Both the position numbers and the translations under genes were made by a program. Shown here one piece after another: positions 1-11,369 of a DNA stretch of 64,000 nt; positions within the stretch are counted from its first letter, which is position 1, and each line of letters begins with the position of its first letter. Source of the stretch: Gammaproteobacteria bacterium (GTDB lineage Bacteria > Pseudomonadota > Gammaproteobacteria > Ga0077536); NCBI GenBank assembly GCA_016191285.1, contig JACPPA010000002.1, positions 232,582-296,581 on the forward strand, read 5' to 3'. Under the pieces are notes generated by a model that saw only the letters and a program-made list of their open reading frames with translations, searched no databases and was not told the DNA's origin.

Positions 1-1
1 T

Positions 2-1225
2 CCCGGTAAATCGGTTATTGGACTCGAAATTCCGAACGAGCGACGCGAAATCGTCGCGCTCAGTGAAATACTAAAAGCTCGTGAGTATGAAGTTTGTGAA
101 TCGCCGCTGACGCTCGCGCTCGGTAAGGATATCGCCGGTAAACCGGTGGTGGTCGATCTCGCGCGCATGCCACATTTGCTCGTTGCCGGCACCACTGGCT
201 CCGGTAAATCGGTGGCGCTGAATGCGATGATTTTGAGCCTGCTGTATAAGGCTACGGCGAGCGATGTGCGCCTCATCATGATCGATCCGAAGATGCTCGA
301 ACTCTCGGTTTATGACGGGATCCCAGGGTTATTGGCGCCGGTGGTCACGGATATGAAGGAGGCCGCGAACGCGCTCCGCTGGTGTGTGGCCGAAATGGAA
401 CGGCGTTACAAATTGATGGCGGCGCTCGGAGTCCGCAACATCGGCGGCTATAACCGTAAAGTCAGCGATGCAAGTGCCACCGGAACGCCGATCCTGGATC
501 CACTGTTTGATGATGCCGAGTCGGGGCAGTCCGCCGAAGCGCTCGGTACGCTGCCCTATATCGTCGTGATCGTCGACGAATTGGCCGACATGATGATGAC
601 GGTCGGCAAGAAAGTTGAAGAGCTTATTGCGCGCCTCGCGCAGAAAGCGCGGGCGTCGGGGATCCATCTCATTCTCGCGACCCAGCGACCGTCGGTCGAT
701 GTCATCACGGGTCTTATCAAAGCGAACATTCCAACGCGCATTGCATTCCAGGTGTCGTCACGCATTGATTCGCGCACGATTCTCGATCAAATGGGCGCGG
801 AGAATTTGTTGGGCCATGGTGACATGCTCTATTTGCCGCCCGGCACTGCGACCCCCCAACGGATTCACGGGGCGTTTGTATCGGACCAAGAAGTGCACAA
901 GGTCGTCGAAGAGTTGAAAGCGGTCGCGGCGCCCGAATATGTCTCGGAAATCCTGGCGGGTACTTATGATTCCGAGGGCGGCGAATCTTATGGCGAGGTG
1001 TTGAGTGGCGATGTCGGCGGTGAAGAGGATGAGTTGTACGATCAAGCGGTGCGCATCGTCACTGAATCGCGTCGCGCCTCAGTCTCGGGAATCCAACGGC
1101 GCTTGAAGATTGGTTACAACCGCGCCGCGCGCATGGTGGAAGAAATGGAGCGCGCTGGGGTGGTAGGGCAGCTGCAAACCAACGGCACGCGTGAAGTCAT
1201 GGCGCCGCCACCGCCACGCGAGTAG
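2..1225 (+). CDS. ftsK: DNA translocase FtsK, C-terminal part (5' end outside window)
   Basis: FtsK is the septal hexameric ATPase that pumps chromosomal DNA toward dif and activates XerCD recombination. The reading frame is open from base 2, so the gene starts upstream and lacks its membrane and linker parts here. Visible parts are the end of the alpha domain, Walker A GTTGSGKS at about nt 188-211, Walker B ([10 protein letters not shown]) at about nt 556-590, and a C-terminal winged-helix gamma domain ([20 protein letters not shown]) that in this family reads KOPS sequences. The gene is followed after 3 bp by lolA, the usual gammaproteobacterial order. Confidence 0.97.
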   Translation, partial: PGKSVIGLEIPNERREIVALSEILKAREYEVCESPLTLALGKDIAGKPVVVDLARMPHLLVAGTTGSGKSVALNAMILSLLYKATASDVRLIMIDPKMLELSVYDGIPGLLAPVVTDMKEAANALRWCVAEMERRYKLMAALGVRNIGGYNRKVSDASATGTPILDPLFDDAESGQSAEALGTLPYIVVIVDELADMMMTVGKKVEELIARLAQKARASGIHLILATQRPSVDVITGLIKANIPTRIAFQVSSRIDSRTILDQMGAENLLGHGDMLYLPPGTATPQRIHGAFVSDQEVHKVVEELKAVAAPEYVSEILAGTYDSEGGESYGEVLSGDVGGEEDELYDQAVRIVTESRRASVSGIQRRLKIGYNRAARMVEEMERAGVVGQLQTNGTREVMAPPPPRE

Positions 1226-1228
1226 CGC

Positions 1229-1888
1229 ATGATTACCTGCTTCTGCAAAGCCGCGCGTTTTATCCTGTGCTTAGCGCTCGCCGCGGCGGCACCCACAGGA
1301 GCCGCGGCGGCGGGTTCTTCGGCGCGCCAGCAATTCGAAAAATTTCTTACCAATTTAACGACCCTTAGCGCGGCTTTTGAGCAGCGCGTTTACGACGAAA
1401 AAGGCGCCTTGCTTGAAACTTCGAGCGGAACTGTGGCCATCGCGCGTCCTCGCAAGTTCGCGTGGATTTACACCAAACCGTATGCTCAATCGATCATCTC
1501 GGATGGGAATACTTTATGGCTCTACGATAAGGAGCTGGCGCAGGTCACGGTGAATGCCGTCGCCGCGAGCGCGGCCGGGTCGGCCGCGCAACTGCTCGGC
1601 GAGAAGGTCAACATCGACCAACAATACACCGTGAAAGCACTGGGTGAGCACGCTGGCGGCGCGTGGTTCAAACTCACACCCAAACAAGCGGGACAGCAGT
1701 ACACGGCGATTGAGATCGGAATGTCCAAAGAGGTTATTTCCGCGATGAAGTTGGCGGACAATCTCGGGCAGACCACCGAATTGAAATTCGCCGATTTGGT
1801 GCGAAATAAGGCTATTCCCGAGTCGATCTTTAATTTTCAGCCGCCCGTCGGGGTCGACGTTGTGACGGGGACGTCGTTATCCAAATAG
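1229..1888 (+). CDS. lolA: Outer-membrane lipoprotein carrier protein LolA
   Basis: LolA is the periplasmic chaperone that carries lipoproteins from LolCDE to LolB. The 219-aa product has a cleavable signal peptide (hydrophobic, Ala-rich, about residues 8-27). The mature part is typical of the family: an FEQRVYDEKG segment near the start, a P-x-K-F-x-W-x-Y segment, and a C-terminal LKFADLVRNKAIPESIFNF-type stretch. It lies directly after ftsK and before rarA, the conserved order. Confidence 0.93.
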   Translation: MITCFCKAARFILCLALAAAAPTGAAAAGSSARQQFEKFLTNLTTLSAAFEQRVYDEKGALLETSSGTVAIARPRKFAWIYTKPYAQSIISDGNTLWLYDKELAQVTVNAVAASAAGSAAQLLGEKVNIDQQYTVKALGEHAGGAWFKLTPKQAGQQYTAIEIGMSKEVISAMKLADNLGQTTELKFADLVRNKAIPESIFNFQPPVGVDVVTGTSLSK

Positions 1889-1963
1889 ACTACACGCCGT
1901 CGCACCGAAAGCACTCGACGATGCGACAGGTGGTCGCTCTATAATCGCGACACCTAATGCTTA

Positions 1964-3289
1964 ATGCAGGATCTCGCGCGGTTGAATTCTACTTTTAGAC
2001 CCTTGGCGGATCGTTTGCGCCCACGTTCGGTGCAGGACGTGGTCGGCCAAGATCATCTGCTCGCGCCCGGCAAACCGCTGCGGCACGCGCTGGATACGGG
2101 CGCGGTGCATTCGTTCGTTCTGTGGGGACCGCCCGGCACCGGCAAGACCACCATTGCGCAGCTAGTCGCACAGATCGCGGCGGCAGACTTTATCGAAGTC
2201 TCCGCGGTGTTGAGTGGCATCAAAGAAATCCGCGCTGCCGTCGAGCAGGCGGCGGCCACTCGCGGACTGCAACGCCGGACCGTGATCTTTGTCGACGAAG
2301 TTCACCGTTTCAATAAGGCGCAGCAGGACGCGTTTCTGCCGCATATCGAAGCGGGCACGATCATTTTCATCGGCGCGACCACCGAAAACCCGGCGTTTGA
2401 ACTTAATAATGCGCTGCTTTCACGCGTCCGTGTTTACGTGCTGAAAGCGCTCGATGAGGCGGCGATTACACAAGTCTTGCAACGCGCGATTTCGAGCTGG
2501 AGCGGTCCAACCCCACTGCAAGTGAGCGATTCGGCGCGCTTAACGATTGCGCGTGCGGCGGACGGGGATGCGCGGCGGGCGTTGAGTCTTCTGGAACTCG
2601 CCGCTGAGCTTGCCGACAGTCGGCAGATTGATGATCTATTGGTCGCGCAGGTGGCCAGTGGTGGCACGCCGCGTCGCTACGATCGCCGCGGCGATTACTT
2701 CTACGATCAGATCTCGGCCCTACATAAGTCCGTGCGCGGATCAAACCCGGACGCCGCGCTTTATTGGTACGCACGCATGTTGGATGGCGGGTGCGATCCG
2801 GCGTATATCGCGCGGCGGGTCGTGCGTATTGCGTCCGAAGATGTCGGCAACGCGGATCCGCGCGCGCTCGGTCTCGCCATCGACGCTTGGGAAACTTTCG
2901 ATCGCCTCGGCGCGCCCGAAGGGGAATTGGCGATTGCACAGGCCGTGGTGTATTGCGCGTGCGCCGCAAAGAGTAATGCGGTCTATACCGCATTAGCCGC
3001 CGCGCGTGCGGATGTCGAAGCGCACGGCACGTTGGAAGTGCCGAATCATTTGCGAAATGCGCCGACCAAACTCGCGCGCGATCTCGGCCATGGCAAAGGC
3101 TATCGGTATGACCACGACACGGCCAACGGTCACGCGAGCGAGCAACGCTATTTCCCCGACGACTTAGGCGATCGCGTGTACTATGCACCCGTGGAACGCG
3201 GGCTTGAAATCCAAATTGCAGAGAAGCTACGCCGATTGCGCAACGTCACCGCGACCAATGCGTCGCAACCGTCGCGTGGTGGGCGCTGA
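1964..3289 (+). CDS. rarA: Replication-associated recombination protein A (AAA+ ATPase)
   Basis: This is RarA/MgsA, a clamp-loader-like AAA+ ATPase that acts at stalled replication forks. The 441-aa length fits. Walker A GPPGTGKT is at residues 55-62 and Walker B FVDEVHRFNKAQQDAFLP at about 109-126, followed by a sensor segment (GATTENPAF) and the C-terminal RarA/MgsA domain (DVGNADPRAL, GHGKGYRYDHD). It sits between lolA and crcB, 2 bp before crcB, so the genes are probably co-transcribed. Confidence 0.96.
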   Translation: MQDLARLNSTFRPLADRLRPRSVQDVVGQDHLLAPGKPLRHALDTGAVHSFVLWGPPGTGKTTIAQLVAQIAAADFIEVSAVLSGIKEIRAAVEQAAATRGLQRRTVIFVDEVHRFNKAQQDAFLPHIEAGTIIFIGATTENPAFELNNALLSRVRVYVLKALDEAAITQVLQRAISSWSGPTPLQVSDSARLTIARAADGDARRALSLLELAAELADSRQIDDLLVAQVASGGTPRRYDRRGDYFYDQISALHKSVRGSNPDAALYWYARMLDGGCDPAYIARRVVRIASEDVGNADPRALGLAIDAWETFDRLGAPEGELAIAQAVVYCACAAKSNAVYTALAAARADVEAHGTLEVPNHLRNAPTKLARDLGHGKGYRYDHDTANGHASEQRYFPDDLGDRVYYAPVERGLEIQIAEKLRRLRNVTATNASQPSRGGR

Positions 3290-3291
3290 GG

Positions 3292-3684
3292 ATGGCTAAC
3301 AGTGCGCCGTTAGTGAACTATCTGCTTGTCGCTGTTGGTGGCGCGCTCGGGGCCGTTGCGCGCTATGCGACTGTCATCGCCTTACAATCGGCGACCCGCG
3401 GTAACTTTCCCTTAGGCACGCTGACGGTTAACACTCTCGGGTGTTTCGTGGCTGGGATTTTGTTCGTGGTCTGTGCCGAACGGTTGGTTGATGGTGCGAC
3501 ACTGCGCGCGTTCACAATGACCGGCTTTCTCGGCGCCTACACAACCTTTTCGGCGTTTTCGGTGGAAACCCTCGTGCTGTTCGCGCAGGGCGCAGCAGGT
3601 GCGGCACTGACTAGTGTGGCGCTGAATTTGCTGCTGTCACTCGCCGGTTGTGCCGCCGGCATTTTTATCGCGCGAGCGTTGTGA
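3292..3684 (+). CDS. crcB: Fluoride channel CrcB/Fluc
   Basis: CrcB is a small inner-membrane fluoride exporter that works as a dual-topology dimer. The 130-aa product has four predicted membrane segments and the family signatures GGALGAVARY near the N-terminus, TLTVNTLGCFVAG in the middle, and TGFLGAYTTFSAFSVE with the conserved Phe/Ser/Thr residues of the pore. It starts 2 bp after rarA. I see no separate fluoride riboswitch, as expected for a gene embedded in an operon. Confidence 0.95.
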   Translation: MANSAPLVNYLLVAVGGALGAVARYATVIALQSATRGNFPLGTLTVNTLGCFVAGILFVVCAERLVDGATLRAFTMTGFLGAYTTFSAFSVETLVLFAQGAAGAALTSVALNLLLSLAGCAAGIFIARAL

Positions 3685-3735
3685 GCGTCAATGACACACA
3701 ATAGGCGGTTATAATTTGTCCCGCTCAACTGGTGA

Positions 3736-5213
<1,478 letters not shown>

Positions 5214-5263
5214 GTCAGTCGCGTCGAACGCTGACTACTCGCAGAGAAGCTTAAGGACTGCAA

Positions 5264-5932
5264 CTAGTCGTCGCTGCTCGTTATCCCCAACAACTGCAAA
5301 AGACTAATAAAGATGTTGAAGATATTAAGATACAGGCTGACGGTGGCGAGCACGTAATTGGTCTCGCCGCCATTCACCATACGGCCCGTGTCGTAGAGGA
5401 TGAAGCCGCTCATCAGCAATACGACGACCGCCGAAAGCGCTAGCGATACCGCCGGCACCGCCAAGAAAATATTCAACAGCGCGCCACCGAGCACGACCAG
5501 CATACCGACGAAGAGAAAACCACCCATGAAGTTAAAGTCACGCTTGGTGGTCAGCGCATAGGCGGATAAGCCAAGGAAGATTGCGCCAGTGCCACCCAGC
5601 GCGGTCATGACGATCTGCGGGCCGTTGGGTAATTTGAGATACATGCTCAAAATTGGCCCTAAGCCGAATCCTAACAACCCGGTGATGGCGAAAACCACGC
5701 CGATGCCGCTCGCGCTATTAGCCGTACGCGGTAGCACGAACCAAATCAACATTAGCGCGGCGATAGAACTGGCGAGGTAAGTTCCGCGCCCCATGTCGAC
5801 GACCATCGACAGCGCGCAGGTTGCAGCGCTGAACAGTAGGGTTAGAGAGAGTAGGGCGTAGGTGTTACGGACGAGTCGGTTGCTCGACAGTACGGAAGTA
5901 CTGCTGTGGGTAATAGCGACTGGGGTTGGCAT
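5264..5932 (-). CDS. Bax inhibitor-1/YccA family membrane protein
   Basis: This is a 222-aa polytopic inner-membrane protein with about seven hydrophobic segments. It has the family pattern: a short cytoplasmic N-terminus ending in NRLVRNTYALLSLTLLFSA, a conserved FNFMGGFLFVGMLV segment, and a C-terminal ILYDTGRMVNGGETNYVLAT stretch with the acidic residues linked to calcium or proton sensing. In E. coli the relative YccA modulates FtsH. The gene is monocistronic or followed only by the 60-aa gene. Confidence 0.9.
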   Translation of the reverse strand: MPTPVAITHSSTSVLSSNRLVRNTYALLSLTLLFSAATCALSMVVDMGRGTYLASSIAALMLIWFVLPRTANSASGIGVVFAITGLLGFGLGPILSMYLKLPNGPQIVMTALGGTGAIFLGLSAYALTTKRDFNFMGGFLFVGMLVVLGGALLNIFLAVPAVSLALSAVVVLLMSGFILYDTGRMVNGGETNYVLATVSLYLNIFNIFISLLQLLGITSSDD

Positions 5933-6194
5933 CTTCGTTTACTCCTGGTCAAATTCGATGAGCGTTTGGACCGCTGAAACGCAATTCAGTTCGGATTGCG
6001 CCTTATATAGGGGATGAGTCACCCAATTTCAACTGGCCGTGTCGGTCTCGGCGGCCAATGGGGTTGGTTGTGTTAGCTGACTATACGCGAGTCCGTGGCG
6101 CATTGAACGAATCTCACCTATTTATTCGGGGTGGCGCTGGCGGGTTCGCTGCTAAGCTTCGTAAACGCTTGAAGATAAAACGCGAGGAATACGC

Positions 6195-6968
6195 ATGAAA
6201 GTTAAAAATAAGATCGCGGTTATCACCGGCGGCGCCAGTGGTATCGGCGCGGCGCTCGCGCGGCGCTTTCATGCGGAAGGCGCGAGGGCGATCGCAGTGG
6301 CTGATGTGCAAGCCGGGCGGCTACAGGAAGTCGCCGCCAGCGTGGGTGGCCTCCCTATCGTGTGCAATGTGGCCAAAGAAAGTGATATTCAAAACCTGGT
6401 GGCGCGCGTCGAAGCCGAATTGGGGCCGATCGACATCTTCTGCTCTAACGCGGGGATCGCGCGCCTGGGCGATGAAGATACGCCGAATGCCGAATGGCAA
6501 CTCAATTGGGATGTTCATGTCATGGCGCATGTGTATGCGGTGCGCGCGGTCGCGCCGAAAATGGCGGCCCGCGGCAGCGGCTATCTCATTCATACCGCGT
6601 CAGCGGCGGGTCTTCTAAGCCATATTCATTCGGCAAGTTACGCGGTGACTAAACATGCCGCGGTTGCGTTCGCCGAATGGGTGGCGATCAAATATCGCGA
6701 TAAAGGCGTGCACGTTTCGGTACTCGCGCCGCAGGCGGTGCGTACGCCGATGACCGACCGCTCCGATGGCGCGTCCGTCGCGAGCGTGGATGGAATGATT
6801 GAACCCGAAGCGCTAGCCGACTGCGTGATCGAAACCATGGCGCGCGAAGCGTTCTTGATGTTGCCGCATCCCGTGGTGCGGGATTATATGCAGCGCAAAG
6901 TCACGGATGTTGATCGGTGGATAGACGGGATGAATCGATGGCGGAGCAAGGTGGGGCCTGGGGTTTGA
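6195..6968 (+). CDS. Short-chain dehydrogenase/reductase
   Basis: This is a 257-aa SDR-fold NAD(P)-dependent oxidoreductase. The cofactor motif TGGASGIG is at residues 11-18, the NAG motif (SNAGIA) near residue 88, the catalytic Ser in the HTASAAG stretch, and the catalytic Y149-x3-K153 in SYAVTK. A GAGGA ribosome site precedes the ATG. The substrate cannot be read from the sequence. The gene stands alone, divergent from the yccA-like gene, with about 260 bp of upstream DNA in which I see no further gene. Confidence 0.9.
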   Translation: MKVKNKIAVITGGASGIGAALARRFHAEGARAIAVADVQAGRLQEVAASVGGLPIVCNVAKESDIQNLVARVEAELGPIDIFCSNAGIARLGDEDTPNAEWQLNWDVHVMAHVYAVRAVAPKMAARGSGYLIHTASAAGLLSHIHSASYAVTKHAAVAFAEWVAIKYRDKGVHVSVLAPQAVRTPMTDRSDGASVASVDGMIEPEALADCVIETMAREAFLMLPHPVVRDYMQRKVTDVDRWIDGMNRWRSKVGPGV

Positions 6969-7232
6969 GCGCCTAGCATCCATCGACGGAGACTAGAAGG
7001 ACGGCGGCGATCCGACGCCTCCCCGTTGGCTCAAATGAGCATGAACACAGCGACAATTTGCGCTTTCGGCCACGCGACCAATAGTCACCATCTCGCAGCT
7101 CTGGCCGCGTCGACTTTGCTCCAGGCGCCGCCTTCAACCGGTTGACCGGGATGTCAGCTCGGCACGTGGGCTGTTAGAATTCCGCCGCCTGCAAATGAGC
7201 TAGCCATTCGCTTAGGCAGCAGAAAAAAAATC

Positions 7233-7322
7233 GGAGAGGTGGCAGAGTGGTCGATTGCACCGGTCTTGAAAACCGGCAAGGATTCATCTCCTTCGAGGGT
7301 TCGAATCCCTCCCTCTCCGCCA
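7233..7322 (+). tRNA. tRNA-Ser(UGA)
   Basis: This is a type II tRNA with acceptor stem GGAGAGG/CCTCTCC, a long variable arm, anticodon TGA in the loop CTTGAAA, T-loop GGTTCGAATCC, discriminator G and an encoded CCA. A -10-like TAGAAT at 7175-7180 lies upstream without a convincing -35. Confidence 0.96.
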
Positions 7323-7349
7323 ACTTTCGGAGTCGAATTTTGATAACCA

Positions 7350-7847
7350 ATGACTGAGGAAATTTTCGACATCGTCGATGCTGCCGATCAGCCCATCGGC
7401 GTCGCCACCCGCGCTTATGTGCATCAGGCGAAGTTACGCCATCGCGCCGCCCATGTACTGCTCTACAATCCGGACGGTCTGCTGTATCTGCAGCGGCGCT
7501 CGCCGTTTAAGGATTGTTCGCCGGACTTATGGGACACCTCGGCCGCGGGCCACCTTAATCAGGGTGAGGCGTACGCCGCCGCCGCCCGCCGTGAGCTATT
7601 GGAAGAACTCGGCGTTGAGCCGGACGACGATTTGCTAAAGCTGCATAAGCTGGAGGCAGGCGCATCGACGGGGTACGAATTTGTCGAAGTCTTTCGCACC
7701 ACCACGCAGCGCGAAGTGCGCCCTGATCCCAAGGAAATTACCGAAGGCCGCTGGTGCACGCAGGTCGAAGTCGCGGAGTGGATACAACGTGCGCCGGAAG
7801 AATTCACCGGGACGTTTCGTAAAATCTGGGGACTGCTCAATCCATAG
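7350..7847 (+). CDS. NUDIX hydrolase (YfcD-like)
   Basis: The 165-aa product has a complete Nudix box, G67-x5-E73-x7-R81-E82-LL-E85-E86-L-G88-V89, which binds Mg2+ and cleaves nucleoside-diphosphate-linked substrates. The N-terminal FDIVDAADQPIG, the segment around RHRAAHVLLYN and the W-DTSAAGH stretch resemble YfcD/isopentenyl-diphosphate-isomerase-like Nudix proteins. The substrate is unknown. It begins just downstream of tRNA-Ser. Confidence 0.92.
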   Translation: MTEEIFDIVDAADQPIGVATRAYVHQAKLRHRAAHVLLYNPDGLLYLQRRSPFKDCSPDLWDTSAAGHLNQGEAYAAAARRELLEELGVEPDDDLLKLHKLEAGASTGYEFVEVFRTTTQREVRPDPKEITEGRWCTQVEVAEWIQRAPEEFTGTFRKIWGLLNP

Positions 7848-7981
7848 CATCGTGGGCCGGGATCTCGATTCCCAGCGTGATTTTCCAAAAGCCGCGACCT
7901 CTGTCGCTAAACTGGGGGTGCACGAGGCGCACCGCAGTGACTACAATCATAAAGCTGAGCAGCGGAGGCACAAGCCGGGGC

Positions 7982-8653
7982 ATGATTAGGATAATCGTCG
8001 TTGACGATCACCGTTTAGTGCGCAAATGTATTTGCGCCAAGCTGGAGTCCGTGACCGATTTTCGGGTGGTGGCCGAAGCCGATAGCGGTGAGCAACTCCG
8101 TGAAGTTACCCGCGACCTCGCATTCGACGTGGTTCTCATCGATCTGAATATGCCGGGTATCGGCGGGCTGGAGGCCACGCGTCGTCTGCTTGCAAGCTAT
8201 CCGGGCTGTAAGATCATCGGATTGTCAATGTACGTCGAGGGTCCTTATCCGCGGCGATTTCTAGAATTAGGTGGCACGGGGTATGTCAGCAAGGACGCCG
8301 ATACCGATGAATTGTTTTTAGCGATCCGCGAAGTGTCGCGCGGTCGTTCTTATATCAGCCGCGACGTGGCTCAAAACGTCGCGGTGAGCACCATCCTGAA
8401 GCGCACCGAAGGGGGAATTCAAAATCTGACGCGTCGCGAAATTGAAGTGCTGCATCGCATAAGTCTCGGCCTTGATTCGGGTGAAATCGCCACGCGGATG
8501 TCGCTCAGTATTAAAACCGTGGCCTACCATCGGCGGCGACTGATGGAAAAGCTTGGCGCCACCAATGATGTCAAACTGGCGCTCATCGCACGCAACCAAG
8601 GGTTGAGCGACATGCCTGACATCGACGAATCGGCGCAAACCAAGCAGGCGTGA
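7982..8653 (+). CDS. uvrY: Response regulator UvrY/GacA
   Basis: This is a NarL/FixJ-type response regulator that, with sensor BarA/GacS, switches on small RNAs antagonising CsrA. The 223-aa product has a receiver domain with acidic pair D8-D9, phospho-acceptor D54 (LIDLNMPG) and Lys in GYVSKDAD, then a LuxR-type HTH (LTRREIEVLHRISLG to KTVAYHRRRLMEKL). I chose the ATG at 7982 because MIRIIVVDDH is the family start; the frame is open further upstream. The uvrY-uvrC pairing is a gammaproteobacterial signature. Confidence 0.95.
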   Translation: MIRIIVVDDHRLVRKCICAKLESVTDFRVVAEADSGEQLREVTRDLAFDVVLIDLNMPGIGGLEATRRLLASYPGCKIIGLSMYVEGPYPRRFLELGGTGYVSKDADTDELFLAIREVSRGRSYISRDVAQNVAVSTILKRTEGGIQNLTRREIEVLHRISLGLDSGEIATRMSLSIKTVAYHRRRLMEKLGATNDVKLALIARNQGLSDMPDIDESAQTKQA

Positions 8654-8672
8654 TGCCAGCGAACTCGCCGCA

Positions 8673-10550
8673 TTGAACAGCGCCGACTCCGCAACGAGCG
8701 AACCCAGCGCGAGTATCGAACAAAATCTGCGAGAGCGGTGCCTCCGCCTGCCTTCGGTCCCTGGTATCTATCGAATGCTGGACACGAGCCGCGGCGTCAT
8801 TTACGTCGGCAAGGCGCGCGATCTCAAAAAAAGAGTCTCCAGTTATTTCAATCGCAGTGCTGGGCACACGCCGAAAGTGCGGGCGATGGTCGAGCAAGTG
8901 TGCGATTTCGAAATTGTAGCCACCCGCAATGAAACCGAGGCGCTGATCCTCGAATCCAATCTGATCAAAGAATTAAAACCACGCTACAACGTGGTTTTGA
9001 GGGACGACAAAAGTTATCCCTACATCTACGTCACCACGCAAGATACTTTCCCACGCCTCGCCTTCCATCGCGGCGCGCGCGCCGACGGCGGGCGCTACTA
9101 CGGACCGTATCCGAATGCCGGTGCGGTGCGCACGACCATCAACTTATTGCAGAAGCTGTTCATGGTGCGTCAATGCGAAGACAGCTACTTCAAAAATCGC
9201 ACACGGCCGTGTCTTCAATATCAGATCAAACGTTGCACTGCGCCCTGCGTCGGGCTCATCGCCCCAGAAGATTATGCGGCGGATATGGAGAACGCGCGCT
9301 TGTTTTTGGCGGGTCGTAGTCACGAAGTGGTGAGCGTACTGGTGCGCGAAATGGAAGCGGTCGCGGCGCGCTTGGATTTCGAACGTGCAGCGCGTTTACG
9401 CGATCAAATCAACAAAATTCAAAAGGTCCAGGCCGAGCAACACATCACGGCCGACGGCGGCGATTTCGACATCGTCGCCTGCCGTGTTCACGACGGTGTG
9501 GGTTGTGTGCAAGTGTTTTTCCTGCGCGGTGGGCGCAATTTAGGCAATAAATCGTTTTTCCCGCGCCACACGTCCGAAGCGTCGGTCAGTGAGATAACAG
9601 CAGCCTTTCTTGCTCAATTTTATCTGGCCGGGACTAGCGAGCGCGATCTGCCACCGGACATTATTATCGCCGACGCGCTTGAGCAGGATGAGACCGAGTG
9701 GTTGCAAATGGCGCTGCACGAACGTCGCGGCAGCGCGGTTCGCGTCCGCCACAATGTACGTGGGGAGCGAGCCAAGTGGGTGGAGATGGCGGTTCGGAAC
9801 GCCGAGTTCGCAGTGCGCGAGCGGGCTGCGTTGGATGCGGATCATCGGCGGCGCTTGGAAGCGCTGCGTGAATTTCTTGATTTACCAGAAGTGCCCGCGC
9901 GCATTGAATGTTTCGACATCAGCCACACACAAGGCGAAGCCACCGTTGCCTCGTGCGTGGTGTTCGGCAATGAAGGTCCGCGCAAGGCGGATTATCGACG
10001 CTTCAATATCGAAGGCATTGTCGCCGGCGACGATTTCGCGGCGATGCGCCAGGCGCTGACGCGGCGCTATGGACGCTTACAAAAAGAAGAAGCGGTAATG
10101 CCCGACATTTTGCTCATCGATGGTGGCAAGGGGCAGGTCAATGAAGCCCTCGCGGTCTTGCGTGAGCTCCAGTTAGAAGGGATCCAAATCATCGGCGTCG
10201 CCAAAGGCGTGAGTCGCAAACCCGGCCTCGAACGTTTGCTGATGCACGATTCGCAAGTCGAGCGCACTTTGCCCAAGGATTCGGCCGCGCTGCTGCTGAT
10301 TCAGCAAATCCGGGACGAAGCGCATCGCTTCGCGATCACGGCTCATCGCCAGGCGCGCGGCCGGGCGCGGACGCAATCGCCACTCGAATCCATCGCTGGG
10401 GTTGGGGCGAAACGGCGGCGCGCCTTGCTCCAGCATTTTGGTGGCTTGCAAGGGGTGCTTCGGGCCAGCATTGATGATCTAAAACGCGCACCCGGCATCA
10501 GTGCCCAACTTGCGCGGGCGATCTACGGTGTGTTACATGAGTCAGCATGA
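8673..10550 (+). CDS. uvrC: Excinuclease ABC subunit C
   Basis: UvrC makes both incisions in nucleotide excision repair. The 625-aa product shows a GIY-YIG nuclease domain (PGIYRMLD..GVIYVGKARDLKKR, about residues 28-110), a Cys cluster region (RPCLQYQIKRCTAPCVG), a UVR domain (about 222-252), the RNase H-like nuclease with CFDISHTQGE and LLIDGGKGQ, and a C-terminal double HhH (SIAGVGAKRRRALL). The likely start is TTG at 8673; no in-frame ATG lies near it. The 3' end overlaps pgsA by 4 bp. Confidence 0.96.
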   Translation: MNSADSATSEPSASIEQNLRERCLRLPSVPGIYRMLDTSRGVIYVGKARDLKKRVSSYFNRSAGHTPKVRAMVEQVCDFEIVATRNETEALILESNLIKELKPRYNVVLRDDKSYPYIYVTTQDTFPRLAFHRGARADGGRYYGPYPNAGAVRTTINLLQKLFMVRQCEDSYFKNRTRPCLQYQIKRCTAPCVGLIAPEDYAADMENARLFLAGRSHEVVSVLVREMEAVAARLDFERAARLRDQINKIQKVQAEQHITADGGDFDIVACRVHDGVGCVQVFFLRGGRNLGNKSFFPRHTSEASVSEITAAFLAQFYLAGTSERDLPPDIIIADALEQDETEWLQMALHERRGSAVRVRHNVRGERAKWVEMAVRNAEFAVRERAALDADHRRRLEALREFLDLPEVPARIECFDISHTQGEATVASCVVFGNEGPRKADYRRFNIEGIVAGDDFAAMRQALTRRYGRLQKEEAVMPDILLIDGGKGQVNEALAVLRELQLEGIQIIGVAKGVSRKPGLERLLMHDSQVERTLPKDSAALLLIQQIRDEAHRFAITAHRQARGRARTQSPLESIAGVGAKRRRALLQHFGGLQGVLRASIDDLKRAPGISAQLARAIYGVLHESA

Positions 10551-11098
10551 ACATTCCCAATGCCTTGTCATTGCTCCGAATCGGGTTGATCCCATGCTTC
10601 GTGGTGTTGTTTTATCTGCCATGGAAGTGGACGAACCTGGCCGCCGCGGCGGTGTTTATCCTGGCCGCGATCACCGATTGGCTTGACGGCTATCTAGCGC
10701 GACGCCTCGGTCAAATTTCAAAGCTAGGGGCGTTTCTTGATCCGGTCGCGGACAAGTTGTTGGTCGCGGTCGTGCTCATCGTGCTGTTACAAGCGGATCC
10801 GAAGGTCTGGTTGGCCTTGCCGATTGCCGTCATTCTCGGACGTGAAATTGCGATTTCTGCCCTGCGCGAATGGATGGCCGAGCTCGGCGCGCGGGAGCGC
10901 GTGGCGGTCTCGTTCATCGGCAAATTTAAAACCGGCTGTCAAATGACCGCGTTGATCCTCATGATCGTCCGCGACTCGTACTTCAATCTTCCGATCTATT
11001 CGCTCGGCGTGTGCACGCTTTATTTGGCGATGGGCGCGACCCTGTGGTCCATGTACCGCTATTTAGTCGCGGCGTGGCCCGATCTCACCAGTCAATAG
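10547..11098 (+). CDS. pgsA: CDP-diacylglycerol--glycerol-3-phosphate 3-phosphatidyltransferase
   Basis: PgsA makes phosphatidylglycerol phosphate at the inner membrane. The 183-aa multi-span protein carries the CDP-alcohol phosphotransferase motif D44-x2-D47-G-x2-A-R-x8-G-x3-D65-x3-D69. Its ATGA start overlaps the uvrC stop, giving the uvrY-uvrC-pgsA operon that runs into the tRNA-Gly/Cys/Leu cluster. Confidence 0.96.
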   Translation: MNIPNALSLLRIGLIPCFVVLFYLPWKWTNLAAAAVFILAAITDWLDGYLARRLGQISKLGAFLDPVADKLLVAVVLIVLLQADPKVWLALPIAVILGREIAISALREWMAELGARERVAVSFIGKFKTGCQMTALILMIVRDSYFNLPIYSLGVCTLYLAMGATLWSMYRYLVAAWPDLTSQ

Positions 11099-11164
11099 AC
11101 GATAATTCACACGGCAGCGGCCGCGGTTCGACACTGTCGTGGCAATGTCCAATGAGTTCATTCC

Positions 11165-11192
11165 TTGACAGCGATCGGCATGCCGCTAGAAT
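11165..11192 (+). promoter_or_regulatory. Sigma-70 promoter of tRNA-Gly
   Basis: The -35 is TTGACA (11165-11170) and the -10 is TAGAAT (11187-11192), with a 16-bp spacer and a GC-rich discriminator, 12 bp before the mature tRNA-Gly end. This fits a stable-RNA promoter. Confidence 0.75.
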
Positions 11193-11204
11193 TGCGCACG
11201 TCAG

Positions 11205-11280
<76 letters not shown>

Positions 11281-11291
11281 ATGGTATCGTG

Positions 11292-11317
11292 AAGCCCCGA
11301 TCGTATCGGGGCTTTTC
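11292..11317 (+). terminator. Rho-independent terminator after tRNA-Gly
   Basis: A 10-bp perfect stem AAGCCCCGAT/ATCGGGGCTT with a 3-nt loop is followed by a short T run. It separates tRNA-Gly from tRNA-Cys, implying that the Cys-Leu pair uses readthrough or its own weak promoter. Confidence 0.8.
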
Positions 11318-11369
11318 ATTTTAGTGGGTCGCGCAACACCACGCTGATCCCTAAAGTAAGTCGCCGTCA

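Noticed and set aside
2466..3188. 240-codon reading frame on the minus strand inside rarA
   Set aside because: It is an Arg/His/Pro-rich antisense shadow of a clear AAA+ gene, with no domain.
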